Shown: positions 8,039 through 17,234 of the stretch, piece after piece
Position numbering within the stretch: position 1 is the first letter of the stretch
Layout: each line of letters begins with the position of its first letter
Origin: Anaerocolumna sp. AGMB13020
GTDB taxonomy: Bacteria > Bacillota > Clostridia > Lachnospirales > Lachnospiraceae
Assembly: GCF_033100115.1 (NCBI RefSeq)
Contig: NZ_CP136910.1
Location: 2,726,001 to 2,790,000 of the forward strand
DNA length: 64,000 nucleotides
Direction: 5' to 3'
Made by a program: the position numbers and the translations under genes
The notes under the pieces: model-generated
Told to the model about the DNA's origin: nothing
Seen by the model: the letters and a program-made list of their open reading frames with translations, nothing else
The model's database searches: none

Positions 8039-9559
8039 TCAATACTCTCCGTAAGGAGAATCAAATAATGCAAATTTATACGTTAAGGAGCTGGATTTTC
8101 CTTTCTTATATACCTTTATATAATAAGTACCTTTGCTGTAAGTATTGCTACACCAGTGCACCATATTCCCTTGAGTTATATCCCCTTGTTCACTTAATTT
8201 AAACAATACCTTTCCCTTTGCATCCAGAATTTCATAATCAAAATATCCATCCAGGTAGTATTGCATGTTTAATTTTACATATTGATCGGATGATAAAGTA
8301 AATTTATACCAGTCAACAACAGATGTTTTGTCTGTATATAAAAAATAACCAGCTCCCTGTGTTTGCATCACTTTAAGTGTTTTTGCCTTGCTCTTTGTAG
8401 CACCTGCATTTTTTACTATACCAAAATCAATGTATTTTAATTGATACAGGTTACAGGAGGAAGTTACTTGCACATAGTATGTACCAGCAGGAACAGTATA
8501 CATTTTTTCACTGATATATTCCTTATCGTCGTCATCTTTTCTGGCGTATACCTTGCTGCTTTTGGATATAACTTTCCCATCCTTATCCAGTAAGCTAAAG
8601 GTTGCATATCCACCTCCGGAATTAAGAAAGGGTGTTACTACAACTCCCAGTATACTCTTAGATTTTACAGTTACTTTATATCTTATCTTTTTACCTTCTT
8701 TATCCTGATAGGCTAAGGTACTCTTACCGCTGGTCAAAGTTCTGGCATTACTATTTATTTCATAAAGCTTAACAAGAAAGGATGTCACCCCCACTGCATC
8801 ATAATTATTAGAGGTAAACTTTATATAATAAGTACCTGCACCTGCTAAGCTTCTGAAATAATCTTGATATTCATCACCATAATTAAATCTGAAGCTTTTC
8901 CCGACAGGGGTCGTACACTCTTTATCCTTATAAATTGATCCTTGTATATAATTGAAACCACCCTTTTTTTCGCCAAGTGAAATGTATAATCCATCACCAT
9001 TTTTAACCTTAAAAGGAATAATAATATCTGTATTCTCTCCATCTCCGAACTTAAGCTCTTCGTAATTTTTTTTTACTATTTCTTCGAATGAATCAACCCT
9101 ATTTACCTTTAGTAGAGAAATATTTTCCGGAACAGTTGGAAGAATTTCCTGCGAACAATATAGTGATATCGCAGTATATGTTAAATTACCACTATCATTT
9201 TCCAATTCACAGTGAATCACATAAGTCCCTTTCTTCAAGTCTATAATTGTATCTGTTACAGGCGTACTATCACTAATGTCAGTAAATTGTATAACCGTTT
9301 CAGAAACCAATAAAGAATCTTTTGTAATACTTATTGTTAATGTACCTGGTACACTACCAATATTTTTTACATTTGCGTTGAATCTAATCTGTCCATCCTT
9401 AGGCATTACAAACTCATAAGATCTACCAGTATGCATAATATCAAAATCTCTACTCATACTACTAAAATTCTTATAGGCGTAAGCGTCGATTTGTGATAAT
9501 AAAAAGATTGCAACAAAAACTGCTGCAAAAGCCAAAATTTTCTTTCGTATATTAGACAC
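8039..9559 (-). CDS. Secreted protein with pre-peptidase C-terminal (PPC)-like beta domains
   Basis: 506 residues starting at GTG 9559, with GGGAGG 8 bases upstream. Residues 1-28 are a signal peptide ending near DAYAYK. The rest is built of four beta-rich modules of about 110 residues. Each contains signatures like GTYYVQVTS, GTYYIKVYKKG and VDWYKFTLSSDQYVKLNM, which resemble bacterial PPC domains. No peptidase domain, LPXTG sorting motif or dockerin is seen, so it is likely a freely secreted or loosely bound surface protein of unknown role. Monocistronic. Confidence 0.7.
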   Translation of the reverse strand: MSNIRKKILAFAAVFVAIFLLSQIDAYAYKNFSSMSRDFDIMHTGRSYEFVMPKDGQIRFNANVKNIGSVPGTLTISITKDSLLVSETVIQFTDISDSTPVTDTIIDLKKGTYVIHCELENDSGNLTYTAISLYCSQEILPTVPENISLLKVNRVDSFEEIVKKNYEELKFGDGENTDIIIPFKVKNGDGLYISLGEKKGGFNYIQGSIYKDKECTTPVGKSFRFNYGDEYQDYFRSLAGAGTYYIKFTSNNYDAVGVTSFLVKLYEINSNARTLTSGKSTLAYQDKEGKKIRYKVTVKSKSILGVVVTPFLNSGGGYATFSLLDKDGKVISKSSKVYARKDDDDKEYISEKMYTVPAGTYYVQVTSSCNLYQLKYIDFGIVKNAGATKSKAKTLKVMQTQGAGYFLYTDKTSVVDWYKFTLSSDQYVKLNMQYYLDGYFDYEILDAKGKVLFKLSEQGDITQGNMVHWCSNTYSKGTYYIKVYKKGKSSSLTYKFALFDSPYGEY

Positions 9560-9713
9560 TATCGTTTCCTCCCTATTTTACCGTAAGTCATTGCTTAATA
9601 GGAACATAGTACCAAATTCAACCAGTATAATCAATACATAAAGAGACCGTTTACCCTTAAGTCAATACCTCATTCAACCCGAAGCTAATACAAATTATTA
9701 CAAAAATTATACT

Positions 9714-9760
9714 TTCCAACAAAACAGGAGCAACAGACTATAACATAACTGCTGCTCCTG
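9714..9760 (-). terminator. Terminator of the nitronate monooxygenase-like gene
   Basis: 12-bp stem with one mismatch (9725-9736 with 9749-9760, CAGGAGCA...TGCTCCTG), followed on the minus strand by TTTTGTTGG. Confidence 0.75.
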
Positions 9761-9771
9761 TATGCTCTATT

Positions 9772-10824
9772 CTAACCAAAATAATCTCCCAGCACATCAT
9801 CAACAGTTCTTATCCTGTCTTCAAGATATGCGTTGGCTCCACAGAATAACAAGGCCTTCTGAATATTTCCTTTTGCTGCATTAATCAATGCTTCTGTTAT
9901 ACAATAAGGTGTTTCCTTTGGGTTACAGGTCTTTATACAGCCGTGGCAATGATTAACCGGAACTTTGCCAAGGAGTGTTTTTTCAATAAAATCATTCCTG
10001 ATAGCTCTTCCTGGCATTCCTACAGGGCTTTTTACAATCATAATGTCTTCTTTTTTACAGTTTATATAGGCTTCTTTATAACGATAATCGGCATCACATT
10101 CCTCCGTGGTCACGAATTTCGTTGCCACCTGTATGCCCTTGACACCAAGGGAGAAATATTCTTCCATGTCCTGCTTATTCAAGATTCCACCTGCCGTAAT
10201 AACCGGGATGTCTTTTTCATACTTTTCGCTGTATTCTTTTACAAGACTAACAATTTCTTCTATTTCTTTCTTGTAGACACCTTCCTCATGATTCTGAATC
10301 TCTTCTACCGTAAAACCTAAATGTCCTCCGGCTTTGGGTCCCTCAATAAGTACTGCATCCGGTGCGGTATTTTCTTTTCTGTCCCAGAGTTTTAGAAGTA
10401 CTCTGGCTCCCTTTAAAGAAGATATAATGGGTATAATCTTAGTTTTTGTTCCCTTTACTAACGCCGGCAGCTCAGTGGGAAGGCCTGCCCCGGAAATGAT
10501 AATATCAATGCCATTTTTCACCGCTTCTTTTACATACATTTCATAATTTTTCGTGGCAACCATAATATTAACACCCAGGATACCTCCTTTGGCTGCCTGT
10601 CTTGCTCTTCTTATATGTTCTCCAACCATCCTTAAATTTGCTTCAAGGGGTTTCCTGTCATAATCCGCTTCGGTAAAGCCTATCTGGGCAGTTGATATTA
10701 CTCCGATTCCTCCTTTGGCAGCTACTGCGCCGGCCAGAGAACTTAAGCTGATACCCACGCCCATTCCACCTTGTATAATTGGTAATTTAGCGGTAAGATC
10801 TCCTATTTTCAATGAGTGAAACAT
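9772..10824 (-). CDS. Nitronate monooxygenase / 2-nitropropane dioxygenase-like FMN enzyme
   Basis: TIM-barrel flavoprotein of the NMO/FabK superfamily. Start ATG at 10824 (350 residues) is supported by AGAGGA upstream. An earlier TTG has no site. Visible features: LPIIQGGMGVGISLSSLAGAVAAKGGIGVIS near the N-terminus, GVNIMVATKNY, IISGAGLPTELP, EGPKAGGHLGF (phosphate-binding and catalytic-His region), ITAGGI and GIQVATKFVTTEEC. A cluster CHGCIKTCNPKETPYC near residue 300 adds four cysteines, common in clostridial members. Many such proteins are annotated as enoyl-ACP reductase II, but no fab genes are nearby. Nitronate oxidation is the more cautious name. Confidence 0.8.
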   Translation of the reverse strand: MFHSLKIGDLTAKLPIIQGGMGVGISLSSLAGAVAAKGGIGVISTAQIGFTEADYDRKPLEANLRMVGEHIRRARQAAKGGILGVNIMVATKNYEMYVKEAVKNGIDIIISGAGLPTELPALVKGTKTKIIPIISSLKGARVLLKLWDRKENTAPDAVLIEGPKAGGHLGFTVEEIQNHEEGVYKKEIEEIVSLVKEYSEKYEKDIPVITAGGILNKQDMEEYFSLGVKGIQVATKFVTTEECDADYRYKEAYINCKKEDIMIVKSPVGMPGRAIRNDFIEKTLLGKVPVNHCHGCIKTCNPKETPYCITEALINAAKGNIQKALLFCGANAYLEDRIRTVDDVLGDYFG

Positions 10825-10935
10825 CGCAATTCCTCTTTTCTTCCTGCTGCTAACAGGCAAATTACAACAACCACGGCCTTGGCCGTTTTTGTCTGCTTCC
10901 TTTAGGAAATGTTCCGGTATAAAGCAAAAGCTATT

Positions 10936-10995
10936 GCAAAAAACCGGAATCCGTTCACTTATACACCGGATTTCCTGATTTCTTGCAATAGCTTT
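10936..10995 (-). terminator. Nested hairpin terminator of the DUF6171 gene
   Basis: Inner stem GGA(A)ATCCG / CGGATTCC followed by GGTTTTTTGC on the minus strand gives a terminator. An outer 13-bp perfect stem (10927-10939 with 10983-10995) encloses it and overlaps the stop codon of the gene. Confidence 0.75.
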
Positions 10996-11266
10996 ATTCA
11001 GATAACCATTTCTTATTCGCCGCCGGGCAATAATTCTTCTTCATAGCTGCCCTTAGTTCCACATAACAGCCGCACTGCCTGCACATACCGTTTAACAGCT
11101 GGTCGCACTGTCTGCAATGCTTTAACCGTTCTTCATAGACATTGTGAGACACCTTTATGTCTTCATCCAGATGGGCTACATATTCTTTCAGACTTTTGAA
11201 ATATTCATTTTCCGGCATATCCTCCAGCAGGCATTTTCTGCAAAAGGCTTTTGTATCTTCTGCCAC
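10994..11266 (-). CDS. DUF6171 family cysteine-rich small protein
   Basis: Small protein with likely zinc-binding cysteines: FCRKCLLEDM near the N-terminus and HCRQCDQLLNGMCRQCGCYVELRAA ... YCP at the C-terminus. The GTG at 11266 (90 residues) is preferred because AAGGAG lies 6 bases upstream. The longer ATG at 11341 would overlap the esterase gene by 40 bases and has no site. It is co-transcribed with the esterase 35 bases upstream. Function is unknown. Confidence 0.7.
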   Translation of the reverse strand: MAEDTKAFCRKCLLEDMPENEYFKSLKEYVAHLDEDIKVSHNVYEERLKHCRQCDQLLNGMCRQCGCYVELRAAMKKNYCPAANKKWLSE

Positions 11267-11301
11267 ACTTTTCTCCTTGACTTCACTCTGATGAAACTTC
11301 T

Positions 11302-12126
11302 CTACTTGTTGTATATAAAATCTACTGCTTTGTTTATCCATTCAGCAGAGGGATGTTTTTCTTCATACTTCCAGTCTCCGTTTACCACATGATTTCCAAG
11401 GGAAAGGCCATGGTTCCCATGGGGATAGAGATGCATCTCGGTTACTACCTTATTTTTAGCCAGCGCTGCGGCAAAGTATAGTGAATTCTCAACGGGAACA
11501 GCACCGTCATCCCACGTATGCCACAGGAAGGTTCTTGGTGTATCCTCTGCCACCTGAGCTTCCAGACAGTTAAAAGCGATAAGCTCTGCGTCCTGTCTTC
11601 TCTCAGCCAGAAGATTAGTCATGGAACCCTCGTGGGTGTATTCACCGCTGGTAATAACAGGGTAGCATAATATCAAATTGTCCGGTCTTACTTCCAAAGC
11701 TTTCCTGCCAATTCCCTTTAGTATCTCTTCTTTGTTCCAGTGAACACCTGTGGAGGCCGCTAAATGCCCTCCCGCAGAGAATCCGCAGACACTGACATTG
11801 GCACTGTCTATATGATATTCTTCGCTGTTTTCTCTTATGTAAGCAATTGCCGTTAAAGCTTCACTAAGTGCTACCGGGAATCTGGCAGGTGCTGTATGGT
11901 ATTTCAGCACAAAAGCACATATGCCCTCCGCTGCCAGTCTGAGCGCCACTGCTTCGCCCTCCCGCTCGGAGGTGTAGCCATATCCGCCGCCTGGTAATAC
12001 TAAGACTGCCGGATGTTTTCTGTCTATATCAATCTCAGAGAAATTACTCGGTATATATCCCCATAATACAGCCGGTTCCTTTAATTCTCCAAACTCAAGT
12101 TTAATCTCCGTTGTAAAACACCTCAT
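11302..12126 (-). CDS. Alpha/beta hydrolase, acetyl esterase-like
   Basis: Carboxyl esterase of the BD-FAE/acetyl-xylan esterase type, 274 residues from ATG 12126 (AAGGAAGG 11 bases upstream). The oxyanion segment is VLPGGGYGYTSEREGE. The nucleophile elbow is CGFSAGGHLAA, with Asp in WHTWDDGAVP and His in YPHGNHGLSLG. No signal peptide, so it acts on imported or cytoplasmic substrates, possibly deacetylating oligosaccharides (consistent with mannan genes elsewhere in the window, an inference). Followed by the DUF6171 gene. Confidence 0.85.
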   Translation of the reverse strand: MRCFTTEIKLEFGELKEPAVLWGYIPSNFSEIDIDRKHPAVLVLPGGGYGYTSEREGEAVALRLAAEGICAFVLKYHTAPARFPVALSEALTAIAYIRENSEEYHIDSANVSVCGFSAGGHLAASTGVHWNKEEILKGIGRKALEVRPDNLILCYPVITSGEYTHEGSMTNLLAERRQDAELIAFNCLEAQVAEDTPRTFLWHTWDDGAVPVENSLYFAAALAKNKVVTEMHLYPHGNHGLSLGNHVVNGDWKYEEKHPSAEWINKAVDFIYNK

Positions 12127-12302
12127 ACGTACTAATACCTTCCTTTCCAACCTTATCTAACTGTCTGTTTATAAGCAATAATTTAATCTATTATAGCACC
12201 ATCCGCTTAAACCCTCAACCATTATACGGGAATAAATACCTTGCAGGTTGAACATTTTCCCCCACCGAGTGATCAACACAGGAAATACCACAATAATATA
12301 AT

Positions 12303-12330
12303 TTGACCTATATTTTTTTTCCGTTATAAG
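12303..12330 (+). promoter_or_regulatory. Promoter of the ROK kinase gene
   Basis: TTGACC (12303-12308), 16-base T-rich spacer, TATAAG (12325-12330), 45 bases before the start codon. Confidence 0.55.
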
Positions 12331-12375
12331 TTAAAATAGGGACAATGAATATTTTTACAACGGAGGATACTATTT

Positions 12376-13245
12376 ATGTTACTTGGTGCTTTAGAAGCCG
12401 GCGGAACCAAAATGGTGCTTGCAGTCGGCAATGAAAATGGTGAAATACTGGAGCAAATCTCAATTCCAACAGAAACCCCTGACATTACCTTACCGAAAAT
12501 CATAGATTACTTTAAGGAAAAAAAGATTGAAGCACTTGGTATTGGCTGCTTTGGTCCCATTGATCCTGATAAAACCTCGAAGACCTACGGTTACATTACA
12601 TCGACTCCTAAATTAGCCTGGATCGACTGTAATATCGTTGGTATCATGAAGGAAGGCCTTGGCATTCCTGTAGGTTTTGATACGGATGTCAACGGCTCTG
12701 CACTGGGAGAAGCTACCTGGGGCAGCACAAGAGGTCTTGGCACCAGTATCTATGTTACCATCGGTACCGGTGTTGGTGTTGGTGTGTATCAGAACGGAGG
12801 ACTTCTCCACGGTATGCTCCATCCGGAAGCAGGACATGTTCCTTTAGGCAGACATCCAGAGGATTCTTTTGAAGGCGTATGCCCTTATCACCCTAATTGT
12901 CTGGAAGGCCTTGCAAGCGGTCCTTCTATTGAAAAGCGCTGGGGAAAGAAGGCTTATGAGCTGGAACCTTCTCATAAAGCCTGGGAACTGGAGGCATATT
13001 ATATCGCACAGGCTTTAGTAGGTTACATATTACTCCTGTCCCCTCACAGAATCGTATTAGGCGGCGGTGTTATGCACCAGACGCAGTTATTCCCTCTAAT
13101 CAGAGAACAGGTAAAAGTACAACTGAATGGATATTTGAAAACTGCTCTTTTAGATGACATGGATAACTATATTGTTCCAGCAGCTTTAAAGGATGACCAG
13201 GGTATTATGGGATGTATTAAACTGGCATTATTAGAGCTTGAGTAA
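12376..13245 (+). CDS. ROK family sugar kinase, fructokinase-like
   Basis: ATP-dependent sugar 6-kinase in the cytoplasm, 289 residues. ATP-binding signature GALEAGGTKMVLAVG at the N-terminus. Catalytic Asp in FDTDVNGSALGE (about residue 100). Second glycine motif YVTIGTGVGVGV. ROK zinc motif GH...H...C..HPNC between residues 154 and 176. The LLHGMLHPEAGH stretch and the short length match the fructokinase (ScrK/GmuE/YdhR) branch. Strong GGAGG upstream. In GmuE-like members mannose and fructose are substrates, which would fit the mannoside genes of this window (inference). Confidence 0.88.
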   Translation: MLLGALEAGGTKMVLAVGNENGEILEQISIPTETPDITLPKIIDYFKEKKIEALGIGCFGPIDPDKTSKTYGYITSTPKLAWIDCNIVGIMKEGLGIPVGFDTDVNGSALGEATWGSTRGLGTSIYVTIGTGVGVGVYQNGGLLHGMLHPEAGHVPLGRHPEDSFEGVCPYHPNCLEGLASGPSIEKRWGKKAYELEPSHKAWELEAYYIAQALVGYILLLSPHRIVLGGGVMHQTQLFPLIREQVKVQLNGYLKTALLDDMDNYIVPAALKDDQGIMGCIKLALLELE

Positions 13246-13318
13246 TATTATATATTAGGAAAAGTAAAAAATTCTGCCAAAGAAGATTTTTGTAAATAAT
13301 TAGTAGGGTTAAAAACAG

Positions 13319-13352
13319 TAGGGGCACAAGTTATATCACACTTGTGCCCCTA
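13319..13352 (+). terminator. Terminator after the ROK kinase gene
   Basis: Perfect 12-bp stem TAGGGGCACAAG/CTTGTGCCCCTA (13319-13330 with 13341-13352). AAATTTC follows on plus and CTGTTTTTAA on minus, so it may also serve the MATE gene. Confidence 0.75.
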
Positions 13353-13524
13353 AATTTCACAGATAAACTTCTCTAATAATTCCTTTTAATGTGATTATAA
13401 TAACAAGGTTCATCGTATTAACGCCAGACCCCCCTCTTACAAGTCAAAACTACCGAACAGATAAGCTATGGAACTTTCGTCCCTGGAACCTTTGTTCCAA
13501 CCCCTTATCAATCCGTCAGTTATA

Positions 13525-14898
13525 TTATGTTTCCATAACAGTTATTTTCTTATCAATAAGTGACATCCTCTTCCATTTACCTTGCTTATAGCGGATTACA
13601 CTGAACAGACCAGTAATAAACCAGGTTAAGCCGGAAGTATACCAGATACCCCATATGCCGATAAAAGGAATTGTAACCAATATAGCTGCAAAGCCTACCC
13701 TTCCAATTACCTCAACCAGACCAACCAACATGGCATAAGCCGCATCACCGGCCCCGTTTAAGGTACCTCTGGCAACATAGATCATACCAAGAGGAAAGTA
13801 GAACAGGCTTGTGATCTTCAAAGCCTTGCTGCCTATACGGATAACCTCAGCATTATTAACAAAGAGCTGCATAATAGGCCTGCTTGTCAGCTGTATCAGT
13901 ACGAGCATAAACAAGCTGAATACGGCAACAATGATAACACTCTTGTTAAAGCCTTTTCTTACCCGGTCTAGTTTTCTGGCACCGATATTCTGACCCGCAA
14001 AGGTAGAAACAGCTGCACCCAGTGAATTAAAGGGCTGTTGTACCAATTGCTCTATACGTCCGGCTGCTGTAAATGCCGCTGTTACATCTTTTCCAAAAGA
14101 ATTGACAACCCCCTGTAAGATAACGCAGGAAACTGCAATCAAAGCGGTCTGTGCTGCTACCGGAAGCCCAATCAGAATACTTCTTTTCATAATAAATTTA
14201 TCAAATTTCATGTCCTGTTTTTTGATACGGAAGTAGGGGTTTTTTATAACAGCATAGGTTCCACAGCTGACCGCAGCCATAAACTGGGAAACCACCGTTG
14301 CGATACCGGCTCCTCTTACACCCCAATGAAAAACGCAGACAAACAGCAGATCCAGTGCCACATTAAGAAGACAAGCCATAATCAGAAATATCAGAGGCGT
14401 CTTGGCATCGCCAAGAGCTCTTAATATAGCTGCCACTCCATTGTAAGCCGCGACCGCAAGAATACCTCCGCACATAATCTGCATGAAAGCTACCGAATCG
14501 TTAAGAATTTTAGGATCCGTATTTAATAATACCAGAATCTGCCTTGCAAAAATTACACTTATGCTGCTCATAAGAATACCGGCAGTCATGATAATATAAA
14601 TTGCATTGGCAATGGTCTTCTTAACTTCCTTTTCCTGATTAGCACCAAAGTACTGGGATATTAGTATACCGATACCGGTTGACATACCAATACATAGTGA
14701 AAAGAATAAAAAATGCAGGGATGCTGAGGTTCCAATTGCCGCTAAAGCATCGGACCCAACAAAATGACCTACAATAATAGAATCTATCAGATTATAAAAC
14801 TGTTGAAATATGTTTCCTATTAGCATAGGAAAGGCAAACCTGATAAGCAGAGAGAACTCTTTTCCCTCTGTCATGTTACGCACATTTGAATTTGACAT
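13525..14898 (-). CDS. MATE family efflux transporter
   Basis: Cation-coupled multidrug exporter in the inner membrane. 457 residues with twelve predicted membrane segments in two MatE halves. Family features: FAFPMLIGNIFQQFYNLIDSIIVGHFVGSDALAAIG at the N-terminus and the matching GRIEQLVQQPFNSLGAAVSTFAGQNIGA in the second half. ATG at 14898 follows GAGGGAG. It stands alone. Substrate unknown. Confidence 0.92.
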   Translation of the reverse strand: MSNSNVRNMTEGKEFSLLIRFAFPMLIGNIFQQFYNLIDSIIVGHFVGSDALAAIGTSASLHFLFFSLCIGMSTGIGILISQYFGANQEKEVKKTIANAIYIIMTAGILMSSISVIFARQILVLLNTDPKILNDSVAFMQIMCGGILAVAAYNGVAAILRALGDAKTPLIFLIMACLLNVALDLLFVCVFHWGVRGAGIATVVSQFMAAVSCGTYAVIKNPYFRIKKQDMKFDKFIMKRSILIGLPVAAQTALIAVSCVILQGVVNSFGKDVTAAFTAAGRIEQLVQQPFNSLGAAVSTFAGQNIGARKLDRVRKGFNKSVIIVAVFSLFMLVLIQLTSRPIMQLFVNNAEVIRIGSKALKITSLFYFPLGMIYVARGTLNGAGDAAYAMLVGLVEVIGRVGFAAILVTIPFIGIWGIWYTSGLTWFITGLFSVIRYKQGKWKRMSLIDKKITVMET

Positions 14899-15194
14899 GT
14901 CTACTCCCTCGCTGATTTCTTAAAATTCCTTTGTAAACACCCGTGTTTGGATCTGTTGAACCCAATATGAATAGTTTTTGCATAAAGCAGGTTTATGGAA
15001 CGGACTGCTTTCTATAACTGCTCTCTTACAACATTGGATCCCGGGTGAACTGTCATATCCTTTGAACTTTAATCAGCGAAAGTTTAACAATAATCATTCA
15101 GGTCTTCTGTATAACGAAGCATTACTCTGGATATTATAACACAAAATGCATTTATTCGAAATGGTGTATCTTCTACCAATAATGCATTCCCATG

Positions 15195-15395
15195 TTATAA
15201 ATTCTCTTGGTTTTCCTCTTTTCTGATTAATTGCCGCAGATTCTTTTCTACCAGTTTTCTCGGTATCATAATCTGATGACCACAGCCTTGGCATTTCAGT
15301 CGGAAATCCATACCAATACGAAGTACCTCCCAAAGAGAACTGCCGCATGGATGCTGTTTTTTTAATTTCACTACATCTCCTACTTTGATATCCAT
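15195..15395 (-). CDS. DUF951 family small protein
   Basis: 66 residues, MDIKVGDVVKLKKQHPCGSS followed by WEVLRIGMDFRLKCQGCGHQIMIPRKLVEKNL, a near-canonical DUF951 sequence of Firmicutes. The CGSS and CxxC cysteines suggest metal binding. GGAAAGG lies upstream of the ATG. In other Firmicutes it sits near mechanosensitive channel or tRNA genes. Here it is alone. Function unknown. Confidence 0.85.
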   Translation of the reverse strand: MDIKVGDVVKLKKQHPCGSSLWEVLRIGMDFRLKCQGCGHQIMIPRKLVEKNLRQLIRKEENQENL

Positions 15396-15516
15396 TTATG
15401 TTCCAACCTTTCCCGGGTGATTCTTTACTTATTTACACCCAAAATATAAAAATAAAAATATTTTTAAAAACCCCTTGATTTTTTCTCACCACGTGATATA
15501 GTATATTCATACATTA

Positions 15517-15539
15517 CATGTAGTATTGAAAACTACATG
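15517..15539 (+). promoter_or_regulatory. Inverted repeat in the hemolysin III promoter, candidate operator
   Basis: Perfect 8-bp inverted repeat CATGTAGT-7-ACTACATG, 40-63 bases before the start codon and close to the -10 region (TATAGTATA near 15498). The TGTAGT/ACTACA half-sites recall BlaI/MecI/CopY-type operators, but no such regulator is adjacent. Confidence 0.4.
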
Positions 15540-15579
15540 ATGCGTCTATCAATAACGTTTTATGAAAGGAATGATTATT

Positions 15580-16251
15580 ATGGCTCATTTTATCAAACAC
15601 CCAAAAGATCCTGGAAGTGCAATCACACACTTCATCGGCATGCTTATGGCTGCCTTTGCCGCATTTCCCTTACTCATCAAAGCCTCTAAAACCCCTGATA
15701 AAACAGGAGTCATCGCGCTTGGTATATTTGCCTTGAGCATGATACTTCTCTATACCGCAAGCACAGTATATCATACCTTTGATTTATCTGACAAGGTTAA
15801 TAGAGCCCTGAAAAAATTTGATCATATGATGATCTTTATATTAATAGCCGGTACTTATACGCCTATCTGTCTTGTTCCACTGAAAGGAAAAGTAGGTACT
15901 GCTCTCCTGATTCTAATATGGGGAATGGCAATACTTGGAATTTTATTAAAAGCACTTTGGGTATATTGCCCTAAGTGGGTATCCTCCGTTATCTACATCG
16001 CTATGGGTTGGACTTGTGTACTTGCATTTGCACCTATTTTAAACACGCTGCCAAGAGAAGGTTTTAACTGGCTTCTGGCAGGCGGAATAATCTATACCGT
16101 TGGAGGTGTGATATATGCGCTGAAGCTTCCTATCTTTAACAGCCGTCATAAGAACTTCGGCTCCCACGAGATCTTTCATTTATTCTGTATCGGCGGTACT
16201 GTATGCCATTTTATACTGATGTATAAGTTCATAGCCGGGGGGAATTTTTAA
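15580..16251 (+). CDS. Hemolysin III / PAQR family membrane protein
   Basis: Integral membrane protein with seven predicted helices, 223 residues from the ATG at 15580 (AAAGGA 9 bases upstream; two earlier in-frame ATGs are less well placed). PAQR signatures: ITHFIGMLMA, TASTVYHTFDLSD (helix 2 motif with Ser and His), LIAGTYTPICLVPL, and the final GSHEIFHLFCIGGTVCHFILMY carrying HxxxH. These residues form the metal site in this superfamily. Physiological role in bacteria is unclear; the hemolysin name is historical. Confidence 0.9.
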   Translation: MAHFIKHPKDPGSAITHFIGMLMAAFAAFPLLIKASKTPDKTGVIALGIFALSMILLYTASTVYHTFDLSDKVNRALKKFDHMMIFILIAGTYTPICLVPLKGKVGTALLILIWGMAILGILLKALWVYCPKWVSSVIYIAMGWTCVLAFAPILNTLPREGFNWLLAGGIIYTVGGVIYALKLPIFNSRHKNFGSHEIFHLFCIGGTVCHFILMYKFIAGGNF

Positions 16252-16254
16252 ATA

Positions 16255-16298
16255 TTGACAATTTAGCTCATCTGTGATAAAATTGATAATAATTATTG
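16255..16298 (+). promoter_or_regulatory. perR promoter with PerR/Fur-type box
   Basis: Consensus TTGACA (16255-16260), 17 bases, TAAAAT (16278-16283). Directly downstream is TGATAAT-A-ATTATTG (16284-16298), which fits the 7-1-7 PerR box (TTATAATnATTATAA) at 11 of 14 positions. Autoregulation is typical of PerR. Confidence 0.75.
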
Positions 16299-16314
16299 TT
16301 ATTGGAGGTGAGCT

Positions 16315-16707
16315 ATGACAACTACAAAGTTTAGCCGACAAAGAGAATCTATTAAAGAATATTTGTCTACTACCAAAGATCATCCTACGGCTGATATGGT
16401 ATATGACCATATTAAGAAGATATATCCGAATATCAGTTTAGGAACTGTATACCGCAATCTGAATTTTTTGGTTGAACAGGGATCGATTATTAAGGTATCT
16501 TATGGTAATGGCAGTGATCACTTTGATGGCAATGTCTTACCCCATTATCATTTTATCTGTAGAAATTGTTCCGCAATCGAAGATATTTCATTGCCGGCAG
16601 AGGCAGTTGAAGAATTCCTTCATTCTGCAGATGAGAACTTCGCAGGAACCATTGAAGCCAGCAGTACCTATTTCTATGGACTCTGTAAAAAATGTTCAGA
16701 AAAATAA
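16315..16707 (+). CDS. perR: Fur-family peroxide regulator, PerR-like
   Basis: Metal-dependent repressor, 130 residues. N-terminal winged helix (TADMVYDHIKKIYPNISLGTVYRNLNFLVEQG, DNA-reading helix near residues 41-55), then the metal-binding dimer domain with HFDGNVLPHYHFIC. Structural zinc CxxC pairs are C82/C85 and C124/C127. The PHYHF segment provides the regulatory His residues that are oxidised in PerR (family knowledge). The operator at its own promoter and a similar one before reverse rubrerythrin support PerR rather than Fur or Zur. RBS GGAGGTGAGCT. Confidence 0.85.
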   Translation: MTTTKFSRQRESIKEYLSTTKDHPTADMVYDHIKKIYPNISLGTVYRNLNFLVEQGSIIKVSYGNGSDHFDGNVLPHYHFICRNCSAIEDISLPAEAVEEFLHSADENFAGTIEASSTYFYGLCKKCSEK

Positions 16708-16730
16708 ACATTAAGCATGTGATAAACCCA

Positions 16731-16764
16731 GCCCCATATCCGATCAGGATAATGGGGCATTTTA
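16731..16764 (+). terminator. perR terminator
   Basis: Stem GCCCCATATCC / GGATAATGGGGC (16731-16741 with 16747-16758, one bulge), then ATTTTATAT. Confidence 0.8.
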
Positions 16765-17049
16765 TATATGAAGGAGTAATACCCCCAACCATTCAGCCAC
16801 CACGATGTAAAATTCCATCTGAAGAATATGTCTTTGCAAGATGATTATGCTCATGTCTACAATGCATCTACTCACATAGTTTCTGCCCTTATCTGTTAAT
16901 TCCATGACTGTACACAGCCTATTTGCTGTAATCCCTTCTGCTCGTACCATGGTATTCAACTGAGAAACTATCGACCTTTTCCAGTGTTTCCCATTACCAA
17001 TATCAAGATAAGGCTGTTCCAAACATCGAAGGGATGCCCCTGCATGCAA
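16762..17049 (-). pseudogene. Possible remnant of a winged-helix (Mrr N-terminal-like) protein
   Basis: Open frame of 95 codons without a clear ribosome site. The middle (HWKRSIVSQLNTMVRAEGIT ... VMELTDKGRNYVS) is reminiscent of the winged helix at the N-terminus of Mrr-type restriction proteins, where a wing ends in LTDKGR. The ends do not fit, and no nuclease domain follows. I treat it as a decayed fragment; it may equally be a chance frame. Confidence 0.25.
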
Positions 17050-17234
17050 GACTTTCTCACAGAATACGACATAATATTATTTCATGTTCTGATACCACAT
17101 CAGTATTGATGAAATCAATTCAGTTTACACGAAAAGCGAATCAGTAGAACCTGAAACGACTTAGTGTACATTAAAACGATATTTATATTACAATATATAA
17201 GCTACATTCTTCATACTCTATAGAGAGATTTACT

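Noticed and set aside
9772-10824. Annotation as FabK enoyl-ACP reductase
   Set aside because: No fatty acid synthesis genes are near and the C-terminal four-cysteine cluster is not a FabK feature; the nitronate monooxygenase-like name is safer.
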